Shown here: piece after piece, positions 1-8,732 of the stretch
How positions within the stretch are numbered: position 1 is the first letter of the stretch
How the letters are laid out: each line of letters begins with the position of its first letter
Origin: Azospirillum brasilense
GTDB taxonomy: Bacteria > Pseudomonadota > Alphaproteobacteria > Azospirillales > Azospirillaceae
Assembly (NCBI RefSeq): GCF_022023855.1
Contig: NZ_CP059450.1
Location: 1,596,001-1,660,000 of the forward strand
Direction: 5' to 3'
Length of the DNA: 64,000 bases
Notes under the pieces: generated by a model
Seen by the model: only the letters and a program-made list of their open reading frames with translations
The model's database searches: none
What the model was told of the DNA's origin: nothing
Position numbers and translations under genes: made by a program

Positions 1-135
1 CAGCCCGTCCCACAGCGTGCGCAGCACCGCCGACGGCAGCGGCACGACCAGCGCGGACACCCCCGCCACCCGGCAATAGACCTCCCACCCCGCCAGCAGC
101 AGCACGAGCAGCAGGACGGAGGCGGCACGGACCAT
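1..135 (-). CDS. ABC transporter permease, N-terminal part (cut by window start)
   Basis: The first 45 residues of a membrane protein are visible, beginning MVRAASVLLLVLLLAGWEVY. The hydrophobic first helix followed by a V-P-L-P-S-A-V motif is typical of permeases of the SsuC/TauC/ThiX type. The ATG at 135 overlaps the TGA of the upstream ATPase gene (TGATG), so the two are translationally coupled. It probably forms the membrane channel of the importer encoded by this TPP-riboswitch operon. The rest of the gene, and any substrate-binding protein, lies outside the window. The substrate is inferred only from the riboswitch. Confidence 0.75.
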   Translation of the reverse strand, partial: MVRAASVLLLVLLLAGWEVYCRVAGVSALVVPLPSAVLRTLWDGL

Positions 136-908
136 CACGACGCGCGCTCCAGCGCCATGCCGCTGTCGGTCTTGCCATCCATGGCGTGGCGCAGCTCCAG
201 GCACAGGGCGTTGAAACGGGGGCTGTAGAGGACGTCGCGCCCGCGCGGGCGGGCCAGCGGCACCGGCAGGGCGTGGCGCAGGTGCCCGCCCTCCATCACC
301 GCCACCCGGTCGGCCAAATAGACCGCCTCCGCGATGTCATGGGTGACGAACAGCACGGTGGTGCGGTGCCGGGCGCAGAGCTTCAGCAGGTCGTCCTGCA
401 ACTCCTCCCGCGTGATGGCGTCGAGCGCGGCGAAGGGCTCGTCGAGCAGGAGCAGCGGCGGCTCGGTGACCAGCGCACGGGCCAGCGCGACGCGGCTCTG
501 CTGCCCGCCCGACAATTGGCTGGGGTAGCGCCCTTCCAGTCCGGACAGGCCGACGAGGTGCAGCAGTTCCTCTGCCTTGCGGCGGTCCGCCGGCTGCGGG
601 CGGCGTGTCAGCGACACCGGAAGCAGCAGGTTGTCGAGCACCGTCCGCCAGTCCAGCAGCGTCGGCGCCTGGAAGACGAAGCCGACCTGGGCGCCCGGCC
701 CCCGCACCGGCTCCCCCTGGATGCGGACGGTTCCGGTGGAGGGGGCGAGCAGCCCGGCGACCAGCTTCAGCAGGGTCGTCTTGCCGCAGCCGCTGCGCCC
801 GACCAGCGCGTGGAACTCGCCCTCCCCGATGGTCCAGTCGATGCGGTCCAGGATGGTGCCGCCGCTCGGGACGCCGTAACCGGCCTGTTCGATGCTGACG
901 AAGCTCAT
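135..908 (-). CDS. ABC transporter ATP-binding protein, nitrate/sulfonate/thiamine-precursor type
   Basis: A 257-residue ATPase with Walker A GRSGCGKTT near residue 38, Q-loop FVFQAPTLLDW, signature LSGGQQSRVALARAL, Walker B LLLLDEPFAALD and a switch histidine in VTHD. The family covers SsuB, TauB, NrtD and ThiZ importers and cannot be separated by sequence alone. It starts 10 bases after the LuxC-like gene and overlaps the permease gene downstream. Its position as third gene behind a TPP riboswitch favours import of thiamine or a thiamine fragment (ThiZ-like role), which is an inference from context. Confidence 0.85.
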   Translation of the reverse strand: MSFVSIEQAGYGVPSGGTILDRIDWTIGEGEFHALVGRSGCGKTTLLKLVAGLLAPSTGTVRIQGEPVRGPGAQVGFVFQAPTLLDWRTVLDNLLLPVSLTRRPQPADRRKAEELLHLVGLSGLEGRYPSQLSGGQQSRVALARALVTEPPLLLLDEPFAALDAITREELQDDLLKLCARHRTTVLFVTHDIAEAVYLADRVAVMEGGHLRHALPVPLARPRGRDVLYSPRFNALCLELRHAMDGKTDSGMALERAS

Positions 909-918
909 GGCCGGCGCC

Positions 919-2367
919 TCAATCCGTGTAGGGGGCGAAAATGTCCGCCGCCCGTTCCGCCGAGCCTTCGATCTCGGTCATGGTGACGAGGTCCAGCAGG
1001 TTGAACCGCCCGTCATGGTGCCAGCCCGCCTCCGGCGCGGTCATGCGGCCGAGCGCGCAGAGGCGCGTCACCCCGACCGCCCCCAGCGCCCCGGCGAGCG
1101 CGAACAGCTCTTCCGGTGCGGCGGCGATGCCCACGGTCTGGAGGAAGGCGCGGTAGGGCGCCAGCCCCGGCACCGCGTCGGCCAGCCGGCCCACCGCCCC
1201 CACCGTCACCGTGCGGTTCAGCCCACAGGGCGAGAGGCCGTCCGCCGCGTCCGTATAGGCGACCGCCCAGCTTCCCGCCGGATCGCCGAGCAGGGCGCGG
1301 CTGGGGTCGGCAAAGCCCTTCGTCTCCTCCGCGTTGCGCCAGGACGCGACGCTGCCCGCCTCGCCCATCGACAGGGGGCGGCGCGGGAACTTGCCGCCGA
1401 GGGCGTCCAGCTCATGCGCCAGATAGCCGGCGAACGCGCGCGGCGACACCCGCCCGCCGCGCTCCACGAAAAAGGTCTGGGGCGAGTAGCAGCCCTGCTG
1501 GTCGTAGCGCGCCACGTCGTAGGCCGCCTGCCGGGCCACCGCCCCCGCCTTCCCGGCGTCGAGCGCGGACCGGGAGACCATGCCGAAGCTGATCTTGTGG
1601 CCGTAGGGCAGAAAGCGCGTGGTGATCGGCACCCGCGCCCGGATGGCCTCCAGCGCGTCGTTGCCGCCATAGGCGACCACCGTATCGGCGCGACCCAGCC
1701 ACGCCCGCTCCGCCACCTCGTCGCCGCCCTTCCACCAGACGATGGCGATGCAGTCGGCCAGCTCCGGGTCGATCTCCGCCAGGATTTGCGCGAACCAGCC
1801 GGCGAACAGCGGCTCGGCGCTCGGCAGCTTGCCGACCGTGCCGGCCTTGACCAGCAGGCCGGAAATCAGGCTCCACAGCGGCAGACCCGGCACGTTGCCT
1901 GCCCAGACATGCAGCAGCAGTTCGGGCCCGAAAGCGCGGGCGAAGCCGCCCTTGGGCATGGGCTGAAAATCGTCGAGCACCGCCGGGTTGGCAAAATCCT
2001 CGGCGATGAACTTCCGCAGCTCCGGCCCGCGGAAGGTCTTCAGATAGCCGGTCAGCCCCAGCCGGACCATCTCGGCGTCGTAGCCGGTGACCAGCGGCAG
2101 CAGCCGTTCCGCCTTTTGCCGCCACGGGTCGTCGCGGTCGAGCAGCCGGGCGACGGCGCGGTCGATGGTGGCGGCGATCTCCGCAACGGTGCGGCTTCGC
2201 AAATAGGTCCGCGCGTTCGTCCGCACCCGCGTTGCCAATTCAGCGATCTGCGCCTCGGCCAGCACCGGCACCGCCACGTCGAGCGTTTCGGCGCCGCGCC
2301 GGAAGGTCAGCGTCCGCCAACCCACCGCGTCGGCGGACAGCCCCGGCAGATGCCCGGCGCGCTCCAT
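919..2367 (-). CDS. LuxC-like acyl-CoA/acyl-enzyme reductase
   Basis: The start is the ATG at 2367, which overlaps the TGA of the preceding LuxE-like gene (TGATG). This gives 482 residues, the usual size for the LuxC family (acyl-CoA reductase, PF05893). The catalytic-cysteine motif DQQGCYSPQ is present with Cys293, preceded by the conserved segment HVWAGNVPGLPLWSL near 153-167. LuxC enzymes take an activated acyl group onto the cysteine and reduce it with NADPH to an aldehyde. No luxAB luciferase is present, so bioluminescence is not implied. With the LuxE-like partner and the TPP riboswitch, the likely substrate is a carboxylated thiamine-related compound, but this is inferred. A longer frame open to 2694 is a shadow over the LuxE-like gene. 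Confidence 0.85.
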   Translation of the reverse strand: MERAGHLPGLSADAVGWRTLTFRRGAETLDVAVPVLAEAQIAELATRVRTNARTYLRSRTVAEIAATIDRAVARLLDRDDPWRQKAERLLPLVTGYDAEMVRLGLTGYLKTFRGPELRKFIAEDFANPAVLDDFQPMPKGGFARAFGPELLLHVWAGNVPGLPLWSLISGLLVKAGTVGKLPSAEPLFAGWFAQILAEIDPELADCIAIVWWKGGDEVAERAWLGRADTVVAYGGNDALEAIRARVPITTRFLPYGHKISFGMVSRSALDAGKAGAVARQAAYDVARYDQQGCYSPQTFFVERGGRVSPRAFAGYLAHELDALGGKFPRRPLSMGEAGSVASWRNAEETKGFADPSRALLGDPAGSWAVAYTDAADGLSPCGLNRTVTVGAVGRLADAVPGLAPYRAFLQTVGIAAAPEELFALAGALGAVGVTRLCALGRMTAPEAGWHHDGRFNLLDLVTMTEIEGSAERAADIFAPYTD

Positions 2368-3491
2368 CAGGGCGCCCGCGCCGCTTTGAGGAAGTCCTCG
2401 ACCGCCATGGAGCAGCCCTTGGCGTCCGCCCCGTCGGCCCGGCCGAGAAGCTGGAAGCCGCCCTCCACCTCCACCCCCGCATCCTCGGTCAGGATGGCCG
2501 AGGCGCAGTTGAAATGGGCCAGATCGTGATGGACGAGCACGCCGACGCTGCCGCGCGGCACCTCCTGCCCGGTCAGCGGGTTGATGACCCGGCTGCGTAT
2601 CCAGTGCGGTCCGGACTTCACCGACGGGCAGGTCTCGTTGCCGTCGTCGTAGAACTGGGTGCTCAGCTCGGTCATGCCGTACATGTTGATGCACAAGCGG
2701 CGCGGCACGCCGAAGGTCGCGGACAGGCGGCTGTAGAACTCCTCCGCCGCCATCTCCCGCGACTGGCCCTTGAAGCCGCCGGTGTCAAGGATGCGGCTGC
2801 CCGCCGGCAGGACGAAGCTCCGCCCCCGCTCGGCCAGCGCGTCCATCAGATGCACGACGCTGAAGCTCGCCCCCAGCAGGGCATAGGGTTCGCCGGTCGT
2901 CTCGGCGCGGGACAGCGCCTCGATCGCCCCGTCCACGTCCAGCCCGGCGTCGGTGATGAGGTAGCGGCTGTCCGCCGTCCCGAACTCGCTCTTCGCCAGC
3001 GCCAGATAATGGGCGAGCGAGGAGTTGGGCATCGCCTGCTCGGTCGGGAACAGGATGCCCATGCGCAGCCGCTCGAAGTTACCCCCGTAAGGATTGGCCA
3101 TGAAGCGGCGGCGGAAATTGACGGTCATCGAGCGGTCGTAGACCGCCAGCGTCGGGTGGTGGCTCTTGCCGCGCACGCCTTTGGTGGTGCCGCTGGTCAT
3201 GAAGACGTGCGGGCATTCCTCCGGCGGGCGTCCGCTCAGCGTCAGGTCCTTGAAGGCGCTGATCGGGACGGCGGGCACGTCGCGCCAGCTCTTCACCGTG
3301 CGCAGGGTGCGCGCCCGCTGGGTGGCGAAGCGGCGGTAGGGGGCGTTGGTCTCGAACTGGTGGGCGAAGACGGCCAGCGCCATGCGGTTGAACGCCTCCT
3401 CGTCCGCCTCTCCGGCGGCGATGAAGGCCAGCAGGTCTTCGACAAGTTGGGCTTCGGTCACGTCCGCACACACCTTTTGCAGCACCAACAA
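2367..3491 (-). CDS. LuxE-like acyl-protein synthetase (adenylate-forming)
   Basis: Up to 374 residues of the LuxE/PaaK branch of adenylate-forming enzymes. Visible motifs are MTSGTTKG (about 98-105, phosphate-binding loop), DTGGFKG (236-242), NMYGMTEL (269-276) and a C-terminal LLGRADGADAKGCS. LuxE activates a carboxylic acid as an acyl-adenylate and hands it to LuxC for reduction. It is the first gene after a TPP riboswitch and is coupled by TGATG to the LuxC-like gene. The start is uncertain: TTG at 3491 has no clear ribosome site, and GTG at 3461 preceded by AAAAGG is a good alternative. The pair is a complete acid-to-aldehyde reductase. The acid itself is unknown. Confidence 0.8.
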   Translation of the reverse strand: MLVLQKVCADVTEAQLVEDLLAFIAAGEADEEAFNRMALAVFAHQFETNAPYRRFATQRARTLRTVKSWRDVPAVPISAFKDLTLSGRPPEECPHVFMTSGTTKGVRGKSHHPTLAVYDRSMTVNFRRRFMANPYGGNFERLRMGILFPTEQAMPNSSLAHYLALAKSEFGTADSRYLITDAGLDVDGAIEALSRAETTGEPYALLGASFSVVHLMDALAERGRSFVLPAGSRILDTGGFKGQSREMAAEEFYSRLSATFGVPRRLCINMYGMTELSTQFYDDGNETCPSVKSGPHWIRSRVINPLTGQEVPRGSVGVLVHHDLAHFNCASAILTEDAGVEVEGGFQLLGRADGADAKGCSMAVEDFLKAARAP

Positions 3492-3555
3492 ACTGTTGCC
3501 GGGACAAGCGGTGTCTGGATGGAATGGGGGTACGCCGTGCCGCCCTTCAGTCCCG

Positions 3556-3663
3556 TCCCTACGCCGGTATGACCCGGATCAGGTTCGATGGGTCACCGCG
3601 TTGTCCGGACGAAAGCGCCGGACCGGCGGAGTCTCAGCCTCCTAGCGAGGCCCCCCAGGGAAC
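3556..3663 (-). promoter_or_regulatory. TPP riboswitch (THI element)
   Basis: Read on the minus strand, the aptamer opens with TTCCCT near 3663, continues through GGAGGCTGAGA and GTGACCC, and closes with the hallmark GAACCTGATCCGGGTCATACC and CGTAGGGA ending at 3556. These match the conserved THI-box segments, and the first and last segments pair to form P1. It lies about 65 bases upstream of the LuxE-like gene and points at that operon, so thiamine pyrophosphate should repress all four genes. The expression platform is not obvious; it may mask the weak LuxE start. Nothing else is seen in the 300-base gap to the divergent glycosyltransferase. Confidence 0.93.
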
Positions 3664-3794
3664 ACTTCGCAAGCTAAGGGACCGGCCTCCGCCCGTCAAG
3701 GATGACCGGCGCTCCGCCCGTGGCACCCCCACAACCGCCGTGATAGGATCCGCGCCCGCGGGCGGCTGACGCCGGCGGCAGAACGGGGAACGGC

Positions 3795-5519
3795 ATGGTG
3801 AGGATCGAGGACTGCACGCTGGTGTTCGCCGACACGGCGAACCACGCCCTGGTCGAGATGGCCATCCGGGACAGCATCGCCGCCTGCCGCTTCTCCAGCG
3901 TCCTGCTGCTCTCCGACCGCGACCCGAAGATCCCCGGCGTCGATTTCCACCGCATCGCCCCGATTAACGACATCGACGACTATTCGGACACCATCAACGT
4001 CCGCCTGCGCCGGCTGGTGACGACGGGCCATGTCCTGATCGCCCAGTGGGACGGCTTCGTCGCCGAACCGCAGGCCTGGACGGAGGAGTTCCGCGCCTTC
4101 GACTACATCGGCGCCCGCTGGGGCTGGTACGAGGACGGCATGACGGTGGGGAACGGCGGCTTCTCCCTGCGCTCCGCCGCTCTGCTCGACCGGCTGCGCG
4201 ACCTGCCCTTCGAGGCCGGCATCCCCGAGGACCACGTTATTTGCCGGACCGAGCGCCCGACGCTGGAAAAGACCGGCATCCGCTTCGCCCCGGAGGCCGT
4301 GGCCGACCGTTTCGCCTTCGAGCGGACGCCGGTACCGGGGCCGGCCTTCGGCTTCCACGGCCTGTTCAACTTCGGCAAGGTGCTGGGCGACCGCGCGCTG
4401 GAGGAGCGGATCGAGGTCATGGACGGTCCGCTCCTCGACAAGCGCGAATACACCGACCTGATGACTAGCCTCGCGCTGTCCGGACGCAAGGCCCCCTTCG
4501 CCTCCATGGTCCGCAAGCTGGTGGCGCGGCGGGACGAGACGTTCCTGCGCTCCCAGATCACCGAATGGACGACCGGTGTGCAGCGGGATTATGTGCTGGC
4601 CCTGGCCGATGCCGTGCAGACGACGGCGGCGCCGGGATCGCGCTGGCCGGCGGTGGCCTCGCCGCAGCGCCGCCAGCCGAAGATCTACGACTGCTTCACC
4701 TTCCACAACGAACTCGACCTTCTGGAGCTGCGCTTCCGCGAGTTGTACGACACGGTCGACCAGTTCGTGATCGTCGAGGCCAAGCAGACCTTCGCCGGTG
4801 CGCCGAAGCCGCTGCATTTCATGGAGGAACGCGACCGCTTCCTGCCCTTCCTGGACAAGGTGAAGCTGGTCGTCGCCCCCGATTTCCCGGAAACCGACAA
4901 TCCCTGGGTGCGCGAGCGGGCGCAGCGGAACGCCATCGCGCTCGGTCTGGACAAGGTGGAGCCGGACGACATCATCGTCATTTCGGACGTGGACGAGATC
5001 CTGCGCGCGCGGTCGGTCGCGTCGCTGCGCGACAGTCCGGCGATGATCGCGGGGTTCCGCGTGCCGTGCTTCTACTTCAAGTTCAACTTCATGAACGTCG
5101 AGGGCGAGAATTTCGACATCGTGCCCATCGCCGTCCGCGGCCTGATGGCCAAAACGACCACACCCCAGCAGATCCGCGAGTGCCGCGGCGCACTGGACCG
5201 CTACACGCCCGAGACGCGTCCGCCCTATGTGGACATCCTGCCCCACGCGGGCTGGCACTTCTCCTACATCGGCGACGACGCCTTCATCCGGCACAAGATC
5301 CAGAGCTTCGCGCACCAGGAACTGAACCGCGACGACATCCTCGACGGCATCGACGTGCCCCGCTTCCTGGCGGAGGGACGCGACATCTTCAACCGTCCCG
5401 GCTATCGCTGGCAGTCCGTGGAGCTGAACGACTATTTCCCAGCGACCCTCCTGGGGGACCGCGGACGCTGGGCGGACTTCATCGCCGAGGAGGTCGGCGG
5501 CCGGGTCACCTGGAAGTAG
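3795..5519 (+). CDS. Two-domain glycosyltransferase: DUF5672 domain plus GT17-like domain
   Basis: A 574-residue cytoplasmic protein. Residues 1-200 resemble DUF5672, with the block HVLIAQWDGFV and VGNGGFSLRS often seen in alphaproteobacterial glycan genes. From about residue 295 the sequence KIYDCFTFHNELDLLELR, VIVEA..TFAG and VISDVDEI matches the GT17 family (beta-1,4-N-acetylglucosaminyltransferase-like), with a DVD metal-binding motif near 397-399. There is no signal peptide. It stands alone behind a GGGGAA ribosome site. A role in extracellular or O-antigen polysaccharide synthesis is inferred; donor and acceptor are unknown. Confidence 0.75.
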   Translation: MVRIEDCTLVFADTANHALVEMAIRDSIAACRFSSVLLLSDRDPKIPGVDFHRIAPINDIDDYSDTINVRLRRLVTTGHVLIAQWDGFVAEPQAWTEEFRAFDYIGARWGWYEDGMTVGNGGFSLRSAALLDRLRDLPFEAGIPEDHVICRTERPTLEKTGIRFAPEAVADRFAFERTPVPGPAFGFHGLFNFGKVLGDRALEERIEVMDGPLLDKREYTDLMTSLALSGRKAPFASMVRKLVARRDETFLRSQITEWTTGVQRDYVLALADAVQTTAAPGSRWPAVASPQRRQPKIYDCFTFHNELDLLELRFRELYDTVDQFVIVEAKQTFAGAPKPLHFMEERDRFLPFLDKVKLVVAPDFPETDNPWVRERAQRNAIALGLDKVEPDDIIVISDVDEILRARSVASLRDSPAMIAGFRVPCFYFKFNFMNVEGENFDIVPIAVRGLMAKTTTPQQIRECRGALDRYTPETRPPYVDILPHAGWHFSYIGDDAFIRHKIQSFAHQELNRDDILDGIDVPRFLAEGRDIFNRPGYRWQSVELNDYFPATLLGDRGRWADFIAEEVGGRVTWK

Positions 5520-5540
5520 GGGTCCCCTACAAGACGGCCC

Positions 5541-6824
5541 CTACACCTCCCGCCGCAGCAGCGACAGGGCGGCCATCGCCATAACCTGTGCGGCATGGAC
5601 CATGTCGTCGATGTCCACATACTCGTCCGGCTGGTGGGCGAGATCGAGGATGCCGGGGCCGTAGGCGATGCAGTCCTTGAGATGCCCGACCCGCGCAATG
5701 TGCTTCTGGTCGTAGGTGCCGGGGGACACCACCTGCGCCGCCGGGCGGCCCAGCACCGTCTCGATGGCCGCCCCCACCGCCCGCACCACCGGCGCGTCGG
5801 CGTCGGTCAGGGTGGGCAGGAAGGCCAGCACCTCGCGCAGCTCATAGTCGAAGCCGGTGCGCTCGCGGCGCAGACCCTCCAGGATGCCAACGATCTCCGC
5901 CCTCACCTCCTCCGGGTCCTCCTCGATCAGATAGCGGCGGTCGATGACCATGCGGCAGCGGTCGGGCACCATCGGGCTGGGCAGGCCGCCATGGTCCTCG
6001 GGCTGTCCGCCATGGATGGCGTTGATGTTCAGGGTGGACTGCCGCGCCCCTTCCGGGACCACCGGCATGGCGGTGCGCTTGGCGGCCAGCCGGGGGATCA
6101 GCTCCGTCTCGATCCGGTGCAGCACGGCCCCCATGTGGCGCACCGCGCAGTTGCCGAGAAAGGGCATGGACCCGTGGGCGACGCGGCCCTTCGTCTCGAT
6201 CTCCGCCCACCAGACGCCGCGGTGGCCGATGCACACCCGGTCCACGTTCAGCGGTTCCGGAATGATGACGTGGTCGACCCGCGGGCGGGAGAAATAGCCG
6301 AGCTTGGCGAGATGCCCGACCCCGCCGTAACCGCCGGACTCCTCGTCCACCGTGCCGGAGATTTCCAGCGCGCCGGGGAAGGGAATGCCCTCCTCCAGGA
6401 TCGCCTCCACGGCAATGATCGACGCGGCGATCCCGCCCTTCATGTCGCAGGCGCCGCGGCCGTAGACGCGCCCGTCCTTCACCACCCCTTCGAAGGGATC
6501 GACCGTCCAGCCCTGGCCGGCGGGCACCACGTCGATGTGGCCGTTGAAATGCACGCAGGGGCCGGGCTCGCGCCCTTCGATCCGGGCGATGACATTGGTG
6601 CGCGGGTAGCGGTCGCTGTCGCCCGGTGCGCCTTCCGCCCGCACATACTCCACGGCGAAGCCGCGCCCGGCCAGCCGCCGCCCGAGGAATTCCGCGCAGT
6701 CGGTGTAGACGTCGCCGGGCGGGTTCACGGTGGGGATGCGGATCAGGTCGCGGGTCAGCGCGACAAGGTCGTCGCGCCGTTCCGCGATCCGGCGGAACAG
6801 CGACTCCCGGTGGTCGAGCGGCAT
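5541..6824 (-). CDS. M20 family ArgE/DapE-type deacylase
   Basis: A 427-residue zinc-dependent amidohydrolase. Metal-ligand motifs are FNGHIDVVP, GRGACDMKGG, and the catalytic pair in the DEESGGYGG segment, followed by a dimerisation domain (MPFLGNCAVRHMGAVL) and SPGTYDQKH near the C-terminus. Family members remove acyl groups from amino acids (acetylornithine, succinyl-diaminopimelate, formyl- or carbamoyl-amino acids). Nothing nearby fixes the substrate: the upstream neighbour is the formate dehydrogenase operon 76 bases away and the downstream neighbour is a convergent glycosyltransferase. Assigning it to argE itself would be over-precise. Confidence 0.8.
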   Translation of the reverse strand: MPLDHRESLFRRIAERRDDLVALTRDLIRIPTVNPPGDVYTDCAEFLGRRLAGRGFAVEYVRAEGAPGDSDRYPRTNVIARIEGREPGPCVHFNGHIDVVPAGQGWTVDPFEGVVKDGRVYGRGACDMKGGIAASIIAVEAILEEGIPFPGALEISGTVDEESGGYGGVGHLAKLGYFSRPRVDHVIIPEPLNVDRVCIGHRGVWWAEIETKGRVAHGSMPFLGNCAVRHMGAVLHRIETELIPRLAAKRTAMPVVPEGARQSTLNINAIHGGQPEDHGGLPSPMVPDRCRMVIDRRYLIEEDPEEVRAEIVGILEGLRRERTGFDYELREVLAFLPTLTDADAPVVRAVGAAIETVLGRPAAQVVSPGTYDQKHIARVGHLKDCIAYGPGILDLAHQPDEYVDIDDMVHAAQVMAMAALSLLRREV

Positions 6825-6900
6825 GCTTCCCCCCTGCGCACAATTCGTTGCGCGGAAGGATCGGTCATGCCGGCCCGCCTGTCGAGAGGTGTTCCGCGCC

Positions 6901-7905
6901 TCACTCCGCCGCGCGATGCCGCAGCCGTTCGTCCTCGTTGGCCCGGCCGTTGCGGAGCTGCTCCTCGTACCAGCGGCGGTGATGGTCCTTGGCCCAATTC
7001 TCGTCCACCACGCCGCTGCCCATGGCGTCGAAGGCGCCCTCCATGCCGATGGTGCCGATGTAGATGTGCCCGATGATCAGCGCGATCATCAGCGCGGCCA
7101 CCACCCCGTGCGCCACATGCAGGATCTGCATGCCGCCGATCCCGGTGACGGCGAAGGGCATCATCAGCAGGAAGCCGGTGAGCGACAGCGCGAAACCGCC
7201 GAACACCACCGCCCAGAAGACGCCCTTCTGACCGGCGTTGAAGCGCCCGGCCTCCGGATGCTCGCCGGACTTGCTCAGCACGCCGCCGAGCGTCTTCAGC
7301 CAGACGAGATCGGCCTTCTCCGGGATGTTGTCGCGCACCCACAGCACGAAGATCAGCACCAGCCCGAGGACGAACGGCACGCTGAAGAAATTGTGCATGT
7401 ACTTGCTGGCCTCGGCCAGCATCGTGAAGTTCGGGTGGCCGATCAGCGGAATCAGCAGCATGCGCCCGAAGGTCAGGATCAGCCCAGTCAGCGCCATCAG
7501 CAGGAAGCTGACCGCCGTCGTCCAGTGGGCGAAGCGGTCCATGCCGCTGAAGCGCGGCACCGGGCGCCCCGACCGGCCGCCCTGGATGCGGATGGTGCCG
7601 CGGATCAGGTAGAAGATCGCCAGCACCGCGATCGGCCCCAGAATCAGGGCGCCGGCGATGATCTTCAGCCAGACCATGCGGAACTCGCGCCACTCCCGCC
7701 CTTCCGGCTGGACCAGGACGCCCAGCTTCCCGTCGGGAATGCTGACCCGCCCGGTGAGCTTGCCGTCCGGCGTCTGGTAGAGCTGCACCTCGTCCTTCGA
7801 GGTCGGCGAGGTCGGCCCCGGCGTCTGGTAGAACTGCGCCTGCACCGCCGGGGCGGCGAGCAGCAGAACGAACAGGACCAACAGGGGGCGCAGGAGCTTC
7901 GTCAT
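6901..7905 (-). CDS. fdhC: Formate dehydrogenase gamma subunit, cytochrome b556
   Basis: The ATG at 7905 gives 334 residues starting with a signal-like helix (LLRPLLVLFVLLLAAPAVQAQ). A periplasmic segment and four membrane helices follow, with haem-ligand histidines in DRFAHWTTA, YMHNFF and HVAHGVV. It belongs to the FdnI/FdoI family and passes electrons from the FdhAB module to quinone. It is the last gene of the fdh operon, 166 bases after fdhB, with a palindromic repeat between. The C-terminus is hydrophilic (KDHHRRWYEEQLRNG), as usual for the family. Confidence 0.9.
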   Translation of the reverse strand: MTKLLRPLLVLFVLLLAAPAVQAQFYQTPGPTSPTSKDEVQLYQTPDGKLTGRVSIPDGKLGVLVQPEGREWREFRMVWLKIIAGALILGPIAVLAIFYLIRGTIRIQGGRSGRPVPRFSGMDRFAHWTTAVSFLLMALTGLILTFGRMLLIPLIGHPNFTMLAEASKYMHNFFSVPFVLGLVLIFVLWVRDNIPEKADLVWLKTLGGVLSKSGEHPEAGRFNAGQKGVFWAVVFGGFALSLTGFLLMMPFAVTGIGGMQILHVAHGVVAALMIALIIGHIYIGTIGMEGAFDAMGSGVVDENWAKDHHRRWYEEQLRNGRANEDERLRHRAAE

Positions 7906-7960
7906 GTCGCGTCCTTCCCTAGAATGTGCGCTTTGCGGGGTGCGTGATCGGGGGACGCTT

Positions 7961-8045
7961 GCCCCCACCCCGGCCCTCCCCCGCTGCGCAGGGGAGGGAG
8001 AATGGTCCCCTCCCCCGCCCAGCGGGGGAGGGTTAGGGTGGGGGC
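7961..8045. repeat. Intergenic palindromic repeat, type A
   Basis: Begins GCCCCCACCCCGGCCCTCCC and ends with the near-complement GGGGGAGGGTTAGGGTGGGG. Each half also contains its own small hairpin around CCCCCGC...GCGGGG. It can fold into a long stem and may stabilise or attenuate the fdhB-fdhC message. Other type A copies lie at 12685-12788, 21233-21338, 30307-30413 and, as a half element, 47654-47703. Confidence 0.85.
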
Positions 8046-8071
8046 AAAACCCCAGACAGCCCCCCACCCCC

Positions 8072-8707
8072 TCAGCTCCCGCCGGTGCCCTCGCGGCCCG
8101 GGCTGAAGGCGTCGCCGCGGTCGTTTTGCCCATAAGCGGTGGACCAGCCCCAGGCGCCGGAACCGTAGCCGCGGCGCACCGTCCGCTCCTTGTAGATGTC
8201 GGCCAGGACGTCGCCGTCACCGGCCATCAGCGCGCGGGTGGAACACATCTCCGCGCAGAGCGGCAGCTTGCCCTCGGCCAGCCGGTTGGTGCCGTATTTC
8301 TGGTACTCCTCCATCGTGTTGTCCGCTTCCGGACCGCCGGTGCAGAAGGTGCATTTGTCCATCTTGCCGCGCCCGCCGAAGTTGGTCGCCTGCGGGTACT
8401 GCGGCGCGCCGAAGGGGCAGGCGTAGAAGCAGTAGCCGCAGCCGATGCACAGGTCCTTCGAGTGCAGCACCACCCCGTCCGCCGTCTGGTAGAAGCAGTC
8501 CACCGGGCAGACCGCGGCGCAGGGCGGGTCGTTGCAGTGCATGCAGGCCATGGAGATCGACCGTTCGCCCGGCACGCCGTCCTTCAGCGTGATGACGCGG
8601 CGGCGGTTGATGCCCCAGGGGATGTCGTGCTCGTTCTTGCAGGCGGTGACGCAGGCGTTGCACTCGATGCAGCGTTCCGCGTCGCACAGGAATTTCATGC
8701 GGGCCAT
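8072..8707 (-). CDS. fdhB: Formate dehydrogenase beta subunit, four [4Fe-4S] clusters
   Basis: A 211-residue ferredoxin-like electron-transfer subunit. Cysteine groups are CIECNACVTAC (13-23), CMHCNDPPCAAVC, CIGCGYCFYAC and a CTFC pair, enough for four [4Fe-4S] clusters. There is no C-terminal membrane anchor, unlike FdnH, so it matches the shorter FDH3-type beta subunit. It carries electrons from the molybdenum subunit to the cytochrome b subunit. It lies 25 bases after fdhA in the same operon. It has no TAT signal and is presumably exported bound to FdhA. Confidence 0.93.
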   Translation of the reverse strand: MARMKFLCDAERCIECNACVTACKNEHDIPWGINRRRVITLKDGVPGERSISMACMHCNDPPCAAVCPVDCFYQTADGVVLHSKDLCIGCGYCFYACPFGAPQYPQATNFGGRGKMDKCTFCTGGPEADNTMEEYQKYGTNRLAEGKLPLCAEMCSTRALMAGDGDVLADIYKERTVRRGYGSGAWGWSTAYGQNDRGDAFSPGREGTGGS

Positions 8708-8732
8708 GAATGTCTATCCTCCCTGGGGCGCG

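Noticed and set aside
892..2529. Long plus-strand open frame of 545 codons opposite the LuxC-like gene
   Set aside because: It is a GC-driven antisense frame with arginine- and histidine-rich sequence and no domain; the minus-strand gene has the conserved LuxC motifs.
919..3491. LuxC/LuxE as part of a bioluminescence system
   Set aside because: There is no luciferase or other lux gene nearby, and the operon is under a TPP riboswitch.
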